NCBI GenBank assembly: GCA_023460955.1
Contig: JAEWOH010000048.1
Location: 1-64,000 of the forward strand
Length of the DNA: 64,000 bases
Source of the DNA: Bacillota bacterium
GTDB lineage: Bacteria; Bacillota; Clostridia; Acetivibrionales; DSM-1351
Reading direction: 5' to 3'
Each line of letters starts with the position of its first letter. The stretch's first letter is position 1. The position numbers and the translations under genes are program-made. The notes beneath the pieces are model-generated. The model searched no databases. It was not told where the DNA came from and worked only from the letters and a program-made list of their open reading frames with translations. Positions 6,682-15,642 of the stretch are shown one piece after another.

Positions 6682-8357
6682 AGTGGATTGCCGGTAATGC
6701 CAGAACTGTATCAACAAGCCTGTTTTTAATTATATTTTTTGATGCCTTTACTTCTGTGGGAGGAGTTGTAACTGCTGTCTTTTCAAAAAATCTGATAGAC
6801 AGTGCAGTAAAAGGGTCCATCCAGAAAGCAATATTATATGCCGGGCTGTTTGGTGCATTAATTCTTATAAATCTTGGAATAAGAGCGGCTTCTTCTGTTA
6901 TGTTTGTCAGAACCTCTGAAGTTCTCGCCAACAATATTAGAAAAAGAATATTCTCCAAAATAACAAAAACTGAATGGATATCTGTAACACAGTATCATAG
7001 CGGAGACGTTCTCACAAGGCTGACAAGCGACGTAGGGGCAGTAACCACGGGAGTAGTCGATACGCTGCCAAGTATTGTATCTTTATGTGTACAGTTGGCC
7101 GCAGCATTCGCAACGCTTCTCTATTATGAGCCCATGCTTGCTGTATTGGCATTTATATTAGGTCCCTTTACAGTTTTATTCAGTCGCATATGGGGTAGAA
7201 AAATCAAGAAGTATCAGGTTAAAGTTCAGGAGTCGGAAAGTGCGTACAGATCCTTTTTACAGGAAGCCATAGAGAATATGCTTATTGTTAAGGCTTTCAG
7301 GCTGGAACAAAGAAATATCGATACCATAACTTCTCTTCATAATAATAGGTTGGATTGGGTAAAAAAGAAAAATGTTACAAGTGTTTTAGCCAGTTCAATA
7401 TTGGGTCTGGGTTATTGGGCAGGCTACTTTCTGGCCTTCTGCTGGGGAGCCTTTAAGCTAAGCCTCGGAAAAACTTCCTTTGGTACTCTTACTGCGTTTC
7501 TGCAGCTGGTGTCGCAGGTACAGGGACCCTTTGTAGGGTTGGCCCGAATGATACCGCAGGTAATTGCTGCATTGGCATCAACAGGAAGATTAATTGAAAT
7601 TGAAAACCTTCCTGAAGAGAAGGCTTTCAATAGACTCCCTCCTGTATCGGAGCTCGGCATAAAACTTCAAGGGGTTACCTTCTCTTATAAGGAAAACAAG
7701 CCCATACTTGAAAAACTTAATGCAACAATTAAACCCGGTGAGATCATTGGGTTAGTAGGTCCGTCAGGAGAAGGAAAAACTACGCTTATAAGAACACTGC
7801 TGGCCTTACTGAAGCCTGAAAAAGGTGATATATCATTAATTACAAACGACAATACCGAGGTAAATGTATCGGCCGACACCCGTGACTGGATTTCCTACGT
7901 TCCCCAGGGTAATACCTTATTCAGCGGGACAATAGAGGAAAACATACGTTCAGGGTATCCGGACGCATCAACAGAAGAGATTGAAGAAGCAGCCCAGGCA
8001 GCAGGTGCCATGGGTTTCATTAAAGAACTTCCGGATGGTTTGAGTTCTAAAATAGGGGAGCATGGAATCGGCTTGTCCGAAGGTCAGGCACAAAGAATAT
8101 CCATTGCCAGGGCTTTATTGAGAAAGGCACCTATTCTTATATTAGACGAGGCGACATCTGCATTGGACAGAACCTCAGAATTGCATGTCTTGTCTAGTAT
8201 ACATGAAATGAAGCCTGCCCGAACCTGCATAGTAATTACGCACAGGTATACAGCACTTTCCATTTGTTCACGAGTGCTGAGGTTAAAAGATGGTAAGCTT
8301 ATAGAACAGCGTCTGAAGGATTTGAATATAAATGATGAGTTTATAGCCAGTGCATAA
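6639..8357 (+). CDS. ABC exporter, fused permease and ATPase
   Basis: A 572-residue half-transporter: an N-terminal six-helix ABC membrane domain (about residues 20-310) and a nucleotide-binding domain with Walker A GPSGEGKTT (around residue 375), signature LSEGQ (around 480) and Walker B ILILDEATSALD. It acts as a homodimer. The N-terminus goes straight into the first membrane helix, so there is no C39 leader-peptidase domain. It overlaps the peptidase gene by 43 bases and is the last gene of the peptide locus; export of the modified peptides is the likely job. Confidence 0.88.
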   Translation: MRVTKEYKKISGEIKWIAGNARTVSTSLFLIIFFDAFTSVGGVVTAVFSKNLIDSAVKGSIQKAILYAGLFGALILINLGIRAASSVMFVRTSEVLANNIRKRIFSKITKTEWISVTQYHSGDVLTRLTSDVGAVTTGVVDTLPSIVSLCVQLAAAFATLLYYEPMLAVLAFILGPFTVLFSRIWGRKIKKYQVKVQESESAYRSFLQEAIENMLIVKAFRLEQRNIDTITSLHNNRLDWVKKKNVTSVLASSILGLGYWAGYFLAFCWGAFKLSLGKTSFGTLTAFLQLVSQVQGPFVGLARMIPQVIAALASTGRLIEIENLPEEKAFNRLPPVSELGIKLQGVTFSYKENKPILEKLNATIKPGEIIGLVGPSGEGKTTLIRTLLALLKPEKGDISLITNDNTEVNVSADTRDWISYVPQGNTLFSGTIEENIRSGYPDASTEEIEEAAQAAGAMGFIKELPDGLSSKIGEHGIGLSEGQAQRISIARALLRKAPILILDEATSALDRTSELHVLSSIHEMKPARTCIVITHRYTALSICSRVLRLKDGKLIEQRLKDLNINDEFIASA

Positions 8358-8418
8358 TTTTAGAATTGCTATTTATAAAGTTGCTATAGCAGAAATATTA
8401 TGAAAGGAAATGGTTATT

Positions 8419-9168
8419 ATGCTTGATATTCACAGTCATATTATACACGGTGTTGATGATGGACCATCAAATATTAATGATTCTCTTAAAATGATTCAAG
8501 AAGCAGAAAGGCTTGGAATAAGTCTGGTAGTGGCATCGCCTCATTATCAGGAGGCAGTTTTCGGTCTGGAATGTTTAGAAGAACATTATCAGGAGCTGTT
8601 ATATAAAGCTGAGGATTATGACGTTGAAATTAAGTTGGGGTTTGAAGTTTTCGCAAATCCGAACAACAATGTATTAATGAAAAACAGGAAAAAACTAAGT
8701 TTAAATAAAATGGGTGTTGTTCTTATGGAATTCCCGTTTAATGCCGATCCGCAAAAATGTGTTGAAATGATCTGGAAGTTGAGAATTCAGAAGGTTATAC
8801 CTATCCTGGCACATCTTGAAAGGAATAGAACCTTTATTAATAAATTTGAGTACTTTGTAGCATTAATTAAGGCAGGCTGTTATATTCAGACAGATGCTGC
8901 CAGTATTGCTGGTGTATATGGCTCTAAAGTAAAAGATTTCTCAAAGAAACTTATTCAGATGAAATTTGTGGATATGGTGGCCTCCAATGCTCACTGTGCG
9001 GCAGATTATGTAAATTGGTACTCAGAAGCCTTTAAAAATGTTTCAAATTGGGTTGGAAAAGAAGCTGCCGGTTTGCTTTTTCATAACAATGTCAAAAATA
9101 TTATTGAAGCAGGCAGCAGTGAAGAACAGGCATATAAAAATATATTAAAGTGGGAGCGGATGGTATGA
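8419..9168 (+). CDS. CpsB/CapC-type (PHP) tyrosine-protein phosphatase
   Basis: A PHP-domain phosphatase of about 249 residues opening with MLDIHSHIIHGVDDGP, the metal-binding His/Asp motif of the family, with VASPHYQ, ILAHLERN and SNAHCA supplying further metal ligands. The family dephosphorylates the tyrosine kinase that controls capsule or exopolysaccharide assembly. ATG 8419 is preferred over ATG 8410, because the AAGGA site at 8404-8408 is correctly spaced only for 8419. Its stop overlaps the next start as ATGA. No cognate tyrosine kinase is encoded in the window. Confidence 0.85.
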   Translation: MLDIHSHIIHGVDDGPSNINDSLKMIQEAERLGISLVVASPHYQEAVFGLECLEEHYQELLYKAEDYDVEIKLGFEVFANPNNNVLMKNRKKLSLNKMGVVLMEFPFNADPQKCVEMIWKLRIQKVIPILAHLERNRTFINKFEYFVALIKAGCYIQTDAASIAGVYGSKVKDFSKKLIQMKFVDMVASNAHCAADYVNWYSEAFKNVSNWVGKEAAGLLFHNNVKNIIEAGSSEEQAYKNILKWERMV

Positions 9169-9833
9169 AGGACATTGAGCTTAAAGCAAAACATATTGTA
9201 GCGCAGAGAGCAATGTTTGATAATGTATCGAACTTATACAGCATTGGTAAAAGATTGTTTGATATTTTTGCAGCACTTGCAGCAATTATTGTTTTATCTC
9301 CTGTATTTTTAGCTGTAGCTGTAATTATAAAAATTGATTCCAGAGGTCCGGTGTTTTTCCATCAAAAAAGAGTAGGGCTTATGGGAAAATCTTTTTATAT
9401 GCATAAGTTCAGATCCATGGTTTCCGATGCAGAACAAAGATTTAAAGAAGTGGAAGATCAGAACGAGATCAGCGGTTTTATGTTCAAAATAAAAAATGAC
9501 CCGCGTGTAACAAGAGTCGGCAGGTTTATAAGAAAAACCAGTATTGACGAATTACCTCAACTGTTTAATGTTCTAAAAGGTGAAATGAGCATTGTAGGAC
9601 CAAGGCCACCAATAGGAAGAGAAGTTCAGAAGTATGATGCCTGGCACAATTTGAGGTTGTCTGTGAAGCCTGGTATAACCGGACTCTGGCAGATAAGCGG
9701 CAGGAATGATATTGGGTTCGAGGATATGTGCAGATTGGACTTAAAATACATAAGGGAAAGAAATTTTAAGTATGACTTAAAAATAATATTGAAGACAATA
9801 CCTGTACTGCTTGGGGATAGCAGTGCATCTTAA
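9165..9833 (+). CDS. Priming sugar-phosphate transferase (short form)
   Basis: A polyprenyl-phosphate sugar phosphotransferase of about 222 residues containing one N-terminal membrane segment (LFDIFAALAAIIVLSPVFLA) and the catalytic motifs RGPVFFHQKRVG, HKFRSM, TSIDELPQLFNVL, VGPRPP and PGITGLWQISGR. It moves a sugar-1-phosphate onto undecaprenyl phosphate at the cytoplasmic membrane, the first step of a polysaccharide. ATG 9165 overlaps the previous stop and sits 8 bases behind GGAG; a GTG at 9150 is less likely. It lacks the extra N-terminal domain of the second copy at 25243. Confidence 0.9.
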   Translation: MKDIELKAKHIVAQRAMFDNVSNLYSIGKRLFDIFAALAAIIVLSPVFLAVAVIIKIDSRGPVFFHQKRVGLMGKSFYMHKFRSMVSDAEQRFKEVEDQNEISGFMFKIKNDPRVTRVGRFIRKTSIDELPQLFNVLKGEMSIVGPRPPIGREVQKYDAWHNLRLSVKPGITGLWQISGRNDIGFEDMCRLDLKYIRERNFKYDLKIILKTIPVLLGDSSAS

Positions 9834-9943
9834 ACTTTAAGCATCAATCTGGACTTAGTGATAAATTCTATGGAAACTTTTATTGAAAAACAGGACAGTC
9901 TTTATTGAAAAATATCACCTGTTTTGAAAGGGGTGTAGGATTA

Positions 9944-11005
9944 GTGGAAAAAATATCGGTAGTAATACCAGTCTACAATTCACAAAAGTACTTGGAAAAG
10001 TGTCTTGGAAGTGTAGTAAATCAAACTTACAACAATTTTGAAGTTATACTTATTGACGATGGATCAACAGATTCCTCGTTTGAGTTCTGTCAATCAATTA
10101 TTAATGCCAATCATAATAAGAACATAAAGTTAATTCACCAGCAGAACGGAGGAGTGTCAAGGGCCAGAAATACCGGCATTGATAATTCCACCGGAGAATA
10201 TATTGTATTTATTGACTCAGATGATGAAGTTGATTCAGACATGCTGGAATATCTTTACTATTTAATAAATAGCAATAGCGAATGTGATTTAGGTGTTTGT
10301 GGGTATTATAAGGATAAGCCTTCCTTAAATGACAGTATTACTGCCAAAACGGAATCAACCAGTATCTCTGGTTCTCCTGCGATATATCCTTCCTCTGAAC
10401 AAGCAATTTTATATTTATCCCGCTTGAACGCTGCAAAAGCGGTTACGGGTATTAAGCATGCTCTAAGCGGATTCCTCTGGAATAAAATATTTAAAAAATC
10501 TATTATAGTTAAAAATAATATACGATTTAATGAGAAGTATCATGTTTGTGAAGATGTTTTATTCTGTCATAAGTACATAAATAATTGTAGACTTATAGCT
10601 TATTCAAGGACTCCCAAATACCATTACTTTACCAGAGAAAACAGTGCTGTAAGAACTCTTTCCGAGAAGAGATTATCAGTTATTGATGCATATAATGAGA
10701 TTATTGAGTTTTTGAAAATATATAATGATAATGAATTAAATTATAAACTCCAAAGTAATTATGTATTGCATAATGTACAGCTGATAAAAATTATTTTGCT
10801 TAATAAGGATATCAAGTGGAGAAATCAATGCCGAAAAGCCTATTCTAGTTTGAAATACGGGATTAAATACTTTTTAAGGGACTCCCATGTTTCTTCAAAG
10901 TATAAGGGCTATGCCATAATTTTATACCTCTTATTTCCTTTGATAGAGAGAATTGTTTTTATGAACCTTATTAATACCAGTAAAGCAGTATCGCAAAGAA
11001 ATTAA
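9944..11005 (+). CDS. Glycosyltransferase family 2
   Basis: A GT-A glycosyltransferase of 353 residues. The N-terminal half has the family hallmarks ISVVIPVYNSQKYLEKCL, VILIDDGSTDSS and the metal-binding IDSDDEVD. The C-terminal half (ALSGFLWNKIFKK, HVCEDVLF) is usual for capsule-type GT2 enzymes. GTG 9944 is chosen because AGGGGTG at 9929-9935 precedes it at normal spacing; a TTG at 9905 has no such site. It is the last gene before the terminator at 11049. Sugar and acceptor are not predictable. Confidence 0.88.
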   Translation: MEKISVVIPVYNSQKYLEKCLGSVVNQTYNNFEVILIDDGSTDSSFEFCQSIINANHNKNIKLIHQQNGGVSRARNTGIDNSTGEYIVFIDSDDEVDSDMLEYLYYLINSNSECDLGVCGYYKDKPSLNDSITAKTESTSISGSPAIYPSSEQAILYLSRLNAAKAVTGIKHALSGFLWNKIFKKSIIVKNNIRFNEKYHVCEDVLFCHKYINNCRLIAYSRTPKYHYFTRENSAVRTLSEKRLSVIDAYNEIIEFLKIYNDNELNYKLQSNYVLHNVQLIKIILLNKDIKWRNQCRKAYSSLKYGIKYFLRDSHVSSKYKGYAIILYLLFPLIERIVFMNLINTSKAVSQRN

Positions 11006-11048
11006 TAGAAAAAGAAAGAAAAACTTAATATAAATTTTGATTTATAGG

Positions 11049-11078
11049 ACATATGATTATTGGTCATATGTTTTTTTT
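11049..11078 (+). terminator. Intrinsic terminator
   Basis: ACATATGA (11049-11056) pairs with TCATATGT (11064-11071) around a 7-nt loop and runs into eight T. The same stem closes the operon at 26675. Confidence 0.85.
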
Positions 11079-11428
11079 ATGCTCTTTTTCTAATAGTGAT
11101 TTTCAAAAAAATTACAAAATATCAAATGATAACAAATCTAATAATAATTTGAAGGTGAGAAGAGTTTAGAAAACAAAATTTGACTATAGTATTTGTGCAG
11201 ATAGGAGCTGGTGGAAATGCAGTATTTAATAGTGTACAAAGTGCACAATGTATACAAATTAATCTGTTACTTTTTTCTAAAATTATCATGAATTATGCAT
11301 GAATTTCGCCAAATTAATTGTATTATCTTGGAGATTGTGGTAAAGTTTTAGAAGTAACCGTAATATAATTCAAGGATAGGTAACTGCACCCAGTACTATC
11401 CAAAACTTGATATCGGGAGGTTAAGCAC
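11079..11428 (+). promoter_or_regulatory. Leader region of the SLH-protein gene
   Basis: A 350-base gap without a gene. It holds a compound hairpin, GGATAG (11374-11379) with CTATCC (11396-11401) enclosing ACTG/CAGT, 13 bases before the GGGAGGT site at 11415. A clear sigma-A promoter could not be assigned. Several short palindromic bits (GTGCAC, TGTACA-like) occur around 11240. No known riboswitch motif was recognised. Confidence 0.45.
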
Positions 11429-13414
11429 GTGAAAAGGACAGTAAAAAAGGTTTTAAGTTTAATGCTTGTTTTAGCTGTTTTAATGACAAGCATGGTTGTA
11501 AGCAGCGTTAGTGCTGCAACGACAACCGATCCAATGCAGACTGTGTTGTTAAGTGCATTACACTTAAACTCTGCTGATAAGGTACAGTTTAACAATATAC
11601 TTAATACTGCAGAATCAAACATTGATACCGCGGCAAGTGATATGAATGAGCTGTTTCCGCAAATTTCTGAAGCAGATGCCAAGGCAGCCTTAGCGAAGTA
11701 CAAGGCTTTGACAGATGCTCAGAAGAGTAAGATTCAGGCTTCTGTATTACTTTTTAGTTTAAACACGCTCTCAAATGCAGACACACAAAGTTTCCCTACA
11801 ATTGTAGAAAAGGTAAATACTCAGTTGACCGGTGATGCAACAAATCGCGACGGAATCAGCCTGCTTGTTCAGGTTATTGAGTATTTGAACTTTGTAGGTA
11901 AAAACGGAGCATATGCTACCGACAAGGCAAGTGATACTGCAAAGATCGCTTTTGTCTACAATTCAAATGATACAGTTGTAGCAATGGCAAAAGAAAGTGT
12001 AAATGCTTTAATTTCATTAATGGAAACTATCCAGGCAAAATTAACTGGAAGAACAGAAGCTACTGCTTTTGATAAGCTTTTAGGCTACACAGCTGATGTT
12101 ATTAATAGTGCTCCTAATACTGAAATAGCTTCGCTTAAGAGCTATCTGAACGGTATTAATGATGCTTATTATCAGCCTGTAACATCCACCGGTTCATCTG
12201 GAGGAGGCTCTTCTGCTCCTGTAACACCTGCAAATACTAATGGAACTATTTCAGTAACTGCTGTTGTTAACGGAACTACTGCTAAAGTAACAGCTGATCA
12301 GATAAAGTTAGCTGATATAATTGCAGCTGCTGATGCAGTTATTGCTAAGGCTGGAGAAAAGAAGCTTGTTCTCGAATTTGATGTAAAGGGAGCTACTTCT
12401 TTGGATTTGGCCCTTCCAGCTGATCTGTTTACAAAGATCAAAGAAAAGGGACTGGAAAAGGTTGAAATTAAAGCAGGGGACGCGCAGATCATTTTAGCTC
12501 CTGACTTTACAGATTTAAAAGATGCGAAAGCTGTTAACTTCAAATTTGAAAAATTGGCTGTGAATGATACTTTCAAAGCAAAGCTCAGCGATGAACAGAA
12601 AAAATTGCTCACAGGAAATGACACAATATTTGATATAAGCGCTGCAATAATTACTACTGATGGTAAGGAGAAGCAGCTGACTGATTTCAATAAGGCATTA
12701 ACCATAAAGGTTAAGTATGACTTAAAAGCAGGAGAAAGCAAGGATATGCTTACTACCTTGTATCTTGCTGCAGACGGTACAGTACAGAACATGGTTGGAA
12801 GATATGATGAGTCTGCTAAATTGGCAGCATTTAATACCAAGCACTTCAGTACATACATGGTTAAGAATATGGTTATTTCCTTCAATGATGTAAAGGCTAA
12901 TGCATGGTACAAGAATCAGGCAGAATCATTAGCTGCTAAGGGTATAGTTGGTGGAAGAGGCGGAAATAACTTCGCTCCAGATGCTAATGTTACAAGAGCT
13001 GAATTCATGGTAATGCTTGTTAAGGCTATGGGCGCGTATGATAAAAATGCAACTTGCAGCTTTACTGATGTGAGCAAGGATGCATGGTATTACACTTATG
13101 TGGCATCTGCTGTTCAGGCTGGGATCACAACAGGTATAGGCAATAACAAGTTTGGTCCAAACAACTACATAACCAGACAGGAAATGGCTGTTATGCTCAC
13201 AAATGCGCTGAGCGATAAGACCATTGATAATGCAGACAAGTACTTGACTGCTTCTGATGCAAAGTCTATAGCATCATATGCAAAGAACGCTATGGCTTTA
13301 TGTGTTAAGAATGAATTCATGGTTGGAAGTAACAACAAGCTTACACCTAAGGCTACATCTACAAGAGCAATGGCTGCAGCCGTAATATACAAATATTTCA
13401 ACTTCGTAAAATAA
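11429..13414 (+). CDS. S-layer homology (SLH) domain surface protein
   Basis: A 661-residue secreted protein starting at GTG behind GGGAGGT. Residues 1-30 form a signal peptide (basic VKRTVKKV, hydrophobic core, cut after VSA). An alpha-rich region follows to about 250, then a Gly/Ser/Thr/Pro linker (TGSSGGGSSAPVTP), a beta-type middle region, and three C-terminal SLH repeats starting near residues 485 (FNDVKANAWY), 543 (FTDVSKDAWYY) and 604 (weaker). SLH domains bind pyruvylated secondary wall polymer, and two pyruvyl transferases are encoded downstream. The function of the middle is unknown. It is flanked by terminators and probably transcribed alone. Confidence 0.9.
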   Translation: MKRTVKKVLSLMLVLAVLMTSMVVSSVSAATTTDPMQTVLLSALHLNSADKVQFNNILNTAESNIDTAASDMNELFPQISEADAKAALAKYKALTDAQKSKIQASVLLFSLNTLSNADTQSFPTIVEKVNTQLTGDATNRDGISLLVQVIEYLNFVGKNGAYATDKASDTAKIAFVYNSNDTVVAMAKESVNALISLMETIQAKLTGRTEATAFDKLLGYTADVINSAPNTEIASLKSYLNGINDAYYQPVTSTGSSGGGSSAPVTPANTNGTISVTAVVNGTTAKVTADQIKLADIIAAADAVIAKAGEKKLVLEFDVKGATSLDLALPADLFTKIKEKGLEKVEIKAGDAQIILAPDFTDLKDAKAVNFKFEKLAVNDTFKAKLSDEQKKLLTGNDTIFDISAAIITTDGKEKQLTDFNKALTIKVKYDLKAGESKDMLTTLYLAADGTVQNMVGRYDESAKLAAFNTKHFSTYMVKNMVISFNDVKANAWYKNQAESLAAKGIVGGRGGNNFAPDANVTRAEFMVMLVKAMGAYDKNATCSFTDVSKDAWYYTYVASAVQAGITTGIGNNKFGPNNYITRQEMAVMLTNALSDKTIDNADKYLTASDAKSIASYAKNAMALCVKNEFMVGSNNKLTPKATSTRAMAAAVIYKYFNFVK

Positions 13415-13437
13415 GTATCATTCAATTTTTTACTTAG

Positions 13438-13490
13438 TTAACACCTTCAGACGGGGATTATTTTTCAATCCCCGTCTGTAATAGTGTTAA
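13438..13490 (+). terminator. Terminator after the SLH gene
   Basis: A 10-bp GC-rich stem, CAGACGGGGA (13448-13457) with TCCCCGTCTG (13469-13478), lies inside a second pairing TTAACAC/GTGTTAA (13438-13444 with 13484-13490). No long T-run follows, but the stem is strong. Confidence 0.7.
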
Positions 13491-13521
13491 TGTAACTTTA
13501 TTGTTTGTTATAGGAGGCCAA

Positions 13522-14082
13522 ATGAAAAAAGCAATAATAATTATTATTTCTATACTTTTAGTTATCACAGCCGGATCAATATTCGCACTAAATAAGCTCG
13601 GAAATGAGGTAATAGACACCCTCATTGACAGCGAGATAGCCTCATTGGAACAAACAGGGAATGATATTACTGGTTTGGGAGGAGACCAAACTACTCCTGA
13701 TGAATCAGCTCAATCAGAAGAAACGCAAAATAATACGCCAATTGACAATAAAGCAATAGATAACGGTACATCAGCTGATAACACAAATACCAGCAATAAA
13801 GAGGATATTAAAAGCAAAACAAACAATTCTGTTAAGAAAAAAGTGATCACCGTTAAGCAAGTCCAGGAAATTAAAGATCAGGTTACAGTTACCGACAAAA
13901 TGACGGCAGCTACTCTGGTAATGAAGAGATTATCAAGTGATGATATTTCCACTTTAAAAGAATTAATGAGCGGTGGATTAACACCGCAAAAGAAAAAAGA
14001 GGCAGTTAAAATTGCATATTCAAGATTTACAGCTGATGAAATTGTTCAAATTAAAGAGCTATATCACAAATATATGAAATAA
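13522..14082 (+). CDS. Membrane-anchored protein of unknown function
   Basis: A 186-residue protein starting at ATG 13522 behind TAGGAGG. Residues 5-26 are a single hydrophobic segment (KAIIIIISILLVITAG) acting as an anchor or signal. A low-complexity spacer rich in Thr, Asn, Asp and Ser covers about 50-105, and a charged helical domain of about 70 residues with KMTAATLVMKRLSSDDI closes the protein. Such tails recur in clostridial polysaccharide loci, but no function was recognised. It lies between the SLH gene and the Wzz-like gene, so a cell-envelope role is likely. Confidence 0.7.
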   Translation: MKKAIIIIISILLVITAGSIFALNKLGNEVIDTLIDSEIASLEQTGNDITGLGGDQTTPDESAQSEETQNNTPIDNKAIDNGTSADNTNTSNKEDIKSKTNNSVKKKVITVKQVQEIKDQVTVTDKMTAATLVMKRLSSDDISTLKELMSGGLTPQKKKEAVKIAYSRFTADEIVQIKELYHKYMK

Positions 14083-14154
14083 TATTCGCAATAATATTCG
14101 TAATTCTATTGTAACACAGGTCGTTGAATGCAAAGAAAATTGTGAGGTGGAGTA

Positions 14155-15600
14155 ATGGAACTGGAAAAGGAAAAAATTGAAATTATACTTAAACCCGAAA
14201 TGAATAATTCTTCAGGCTTTGATATAAGCTTACGAGATATTATAGATGTATTTGTTAAAGGGAAATGGCTTATAGCTTTATTTGTGATAATAGGTTTGAT
14301 ATTGTCTTCTGTAGGCTATTTTATAGTAACACCAAACAAAGCGTCAGTTAACATGATGATATCTTTTAATTTTGATGGAATAGAAAAAGGTTTGGACCCT
14401 TATGGGAACAATTTTGATATAAGTAAAATAAAGTCTCCTAATGTACTCAATAAAGTGGTAGAAAATTTGGAATTGTCTAAAAACAATATTTCAGCTGACG
14501 ATCTCAGGGTAAATCTGGAATTAACGCCGATAATTCCGGGGGATGTAACACAAAAAATTAAGTCGCTGGAAGAGGCCAAAAAGCAAAACATTCAGGATAT
14601 ACAGGATTATACATATTACCCAAACAGATATACCATTACTTTATCGATACCAAAGTCCTTTACAATATCTGAAAATAAATCTAAAGAAATACTAGATGAA
14701 CTGTTTAAGCAATACCAGGAGTATTTCTTTTATAGCTATTCAGATAGATCAGTTCTAGCAAATGCGTTAGGGCCGATAGATTACGATAAATATGATTATC
14801 CTGAAATGTCCGAAGTAATAAATAACCAGATAACAATAATTCAAAACTATCTGAAAACAAAAAATAAAGAAATCGGCGCTAGCGATTTCAGATCTAAGAA
14901 AACAGGATTTGCGTTTGCTGATATTATTGATTCCATTGGAGTTTTAGAGAAAGTTGACCTTCAAAGGATTGACTCTATAATCGGAGCATATAACCTTACC
15001 AAAAATAAAGATACGCTAATAAAGCTTTATGAACATAGAATCCAGCAAAGTGAGCTTGATTCTCAAAAGAAAACCGATGAAGCGAAAATATATTCTGAAA
15101 TGTTAGGAAAATACCAGAAGGATAAGAATGTACTTTTGGTTCCGGGAATAGATCAGCAAAGTTCCGTTGAGACAACAGGAGAAAGCAAATATTATGACGA
15201 ACTTATGGAGAAATCTGCCTTGGCAGGTGTTAGTGCGCAAAATTCTGTACATGATGCTGCTTATTATAAGACACAGATAGAAAAGCTGACAAAGGATGCA
15301 GTTGATATTGCTCAAAAACAGTCAGCTGAAAAGCAGGTACTTGCTCTTTTACCGGATATTAAGAACAAGCTTCAGAATTGGATTAATGTCACTAATGATA
15401 CTGTGCAGGAATTCTATGAATCCCAGCTTTACAGTAAGGCGATAACAAAATTATCACCTGCGGAGTATACGAGTGTTTCTGTAAAAACTATGTTAATTTA
15501 TTGTGGTATAGGAGTATCACTAGGTTTGCTTCTTGGTATTTGTATAGCTTTTCTTAATACATACTGGAAAAGAAGTAAAACTGCAACTATAGTTTCATAG
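14155..15600 (+). CDS. Wzz-like polysaccharide chain-length/co-polymerase protein
   Basis: A 481-residue protein with two membrane segments at the ends (about 38-58 WLIALFVIIGLILSSVGYF and 446-468 MLIYCGIGVSLGLLLGICI) and a large, coiled-coil-rich extracellular middle, the layout of Wzz-type chain-length regulators. There is no Walker-type tyrosine kinase domain at the C-terminus, unlike fused versions. It begins the polymer assembly genes, and the ribosome binding site is GAGGTGGAG. The phosphatase at 8419 would suit a kinase partner, but none is seen here. Confidence 0.8.
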   Translation: MELEKEKIEIILKPEMNNSSGFDISLRDIIDVFVKGKWLIALFVIIGLILSSVGYFIVTPNKASVNMMISFNFDGIEKGLDPYGNNFDISKIKSPNVLNKVVENLELSKNNISADDLRVNLELTPIIPGDVTQKIKSLEEAKKQNIQDIQDYTYYPNRYTITLSIPKSFTISENKSKEILDELFKQYQEYFFYSYSDRSVLANALGPIDYDKYDYPEMSEVINNQITIIQNYLKTKNKEIGASDFRSKKTGFAFADIIDSIGVLEKVDLQRIDSIIGAYNLTKNKDTLIKLYEHRIQQSELDSQKKTDEAKIYSEMLGKYQKDKNVLLVPGIDQQSSVETTGESKYYDELMEKSALAGVSAQNSVHDAAYYKTQIEKLTKDAVDIAQKQSAEKQVLALLPDIKNKLQNWINVTNDTVQEFYESQLYSKAITKLSPAEYTSVSVKTMLIYCGIGVSLGLLLGICIAFLNTYWKRSKTATIVS

Positions 15601-15642
15601 ATTATTGTTTACATATCACAAAAATAAAAAGGTGTGAAATAT

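Noticed and set aside
3036..8357. Lasso peptide or lanthipeptide locus
   Set aside because: PqqD and kinase-like genes recall lasso loci, but no asparagine-synthetase-like cyclase, transglutaminase-like B2 protease or LanB/C/M protein is present.
12298..12912. Long minus-strand open frame inside the SLH gene
   Set aside because: It is the antisense of a coding sequence rich in Ala, Lys and Asp codons, has no ribosome binding site and gives a low-complexity Ser/Phe-rich protein.
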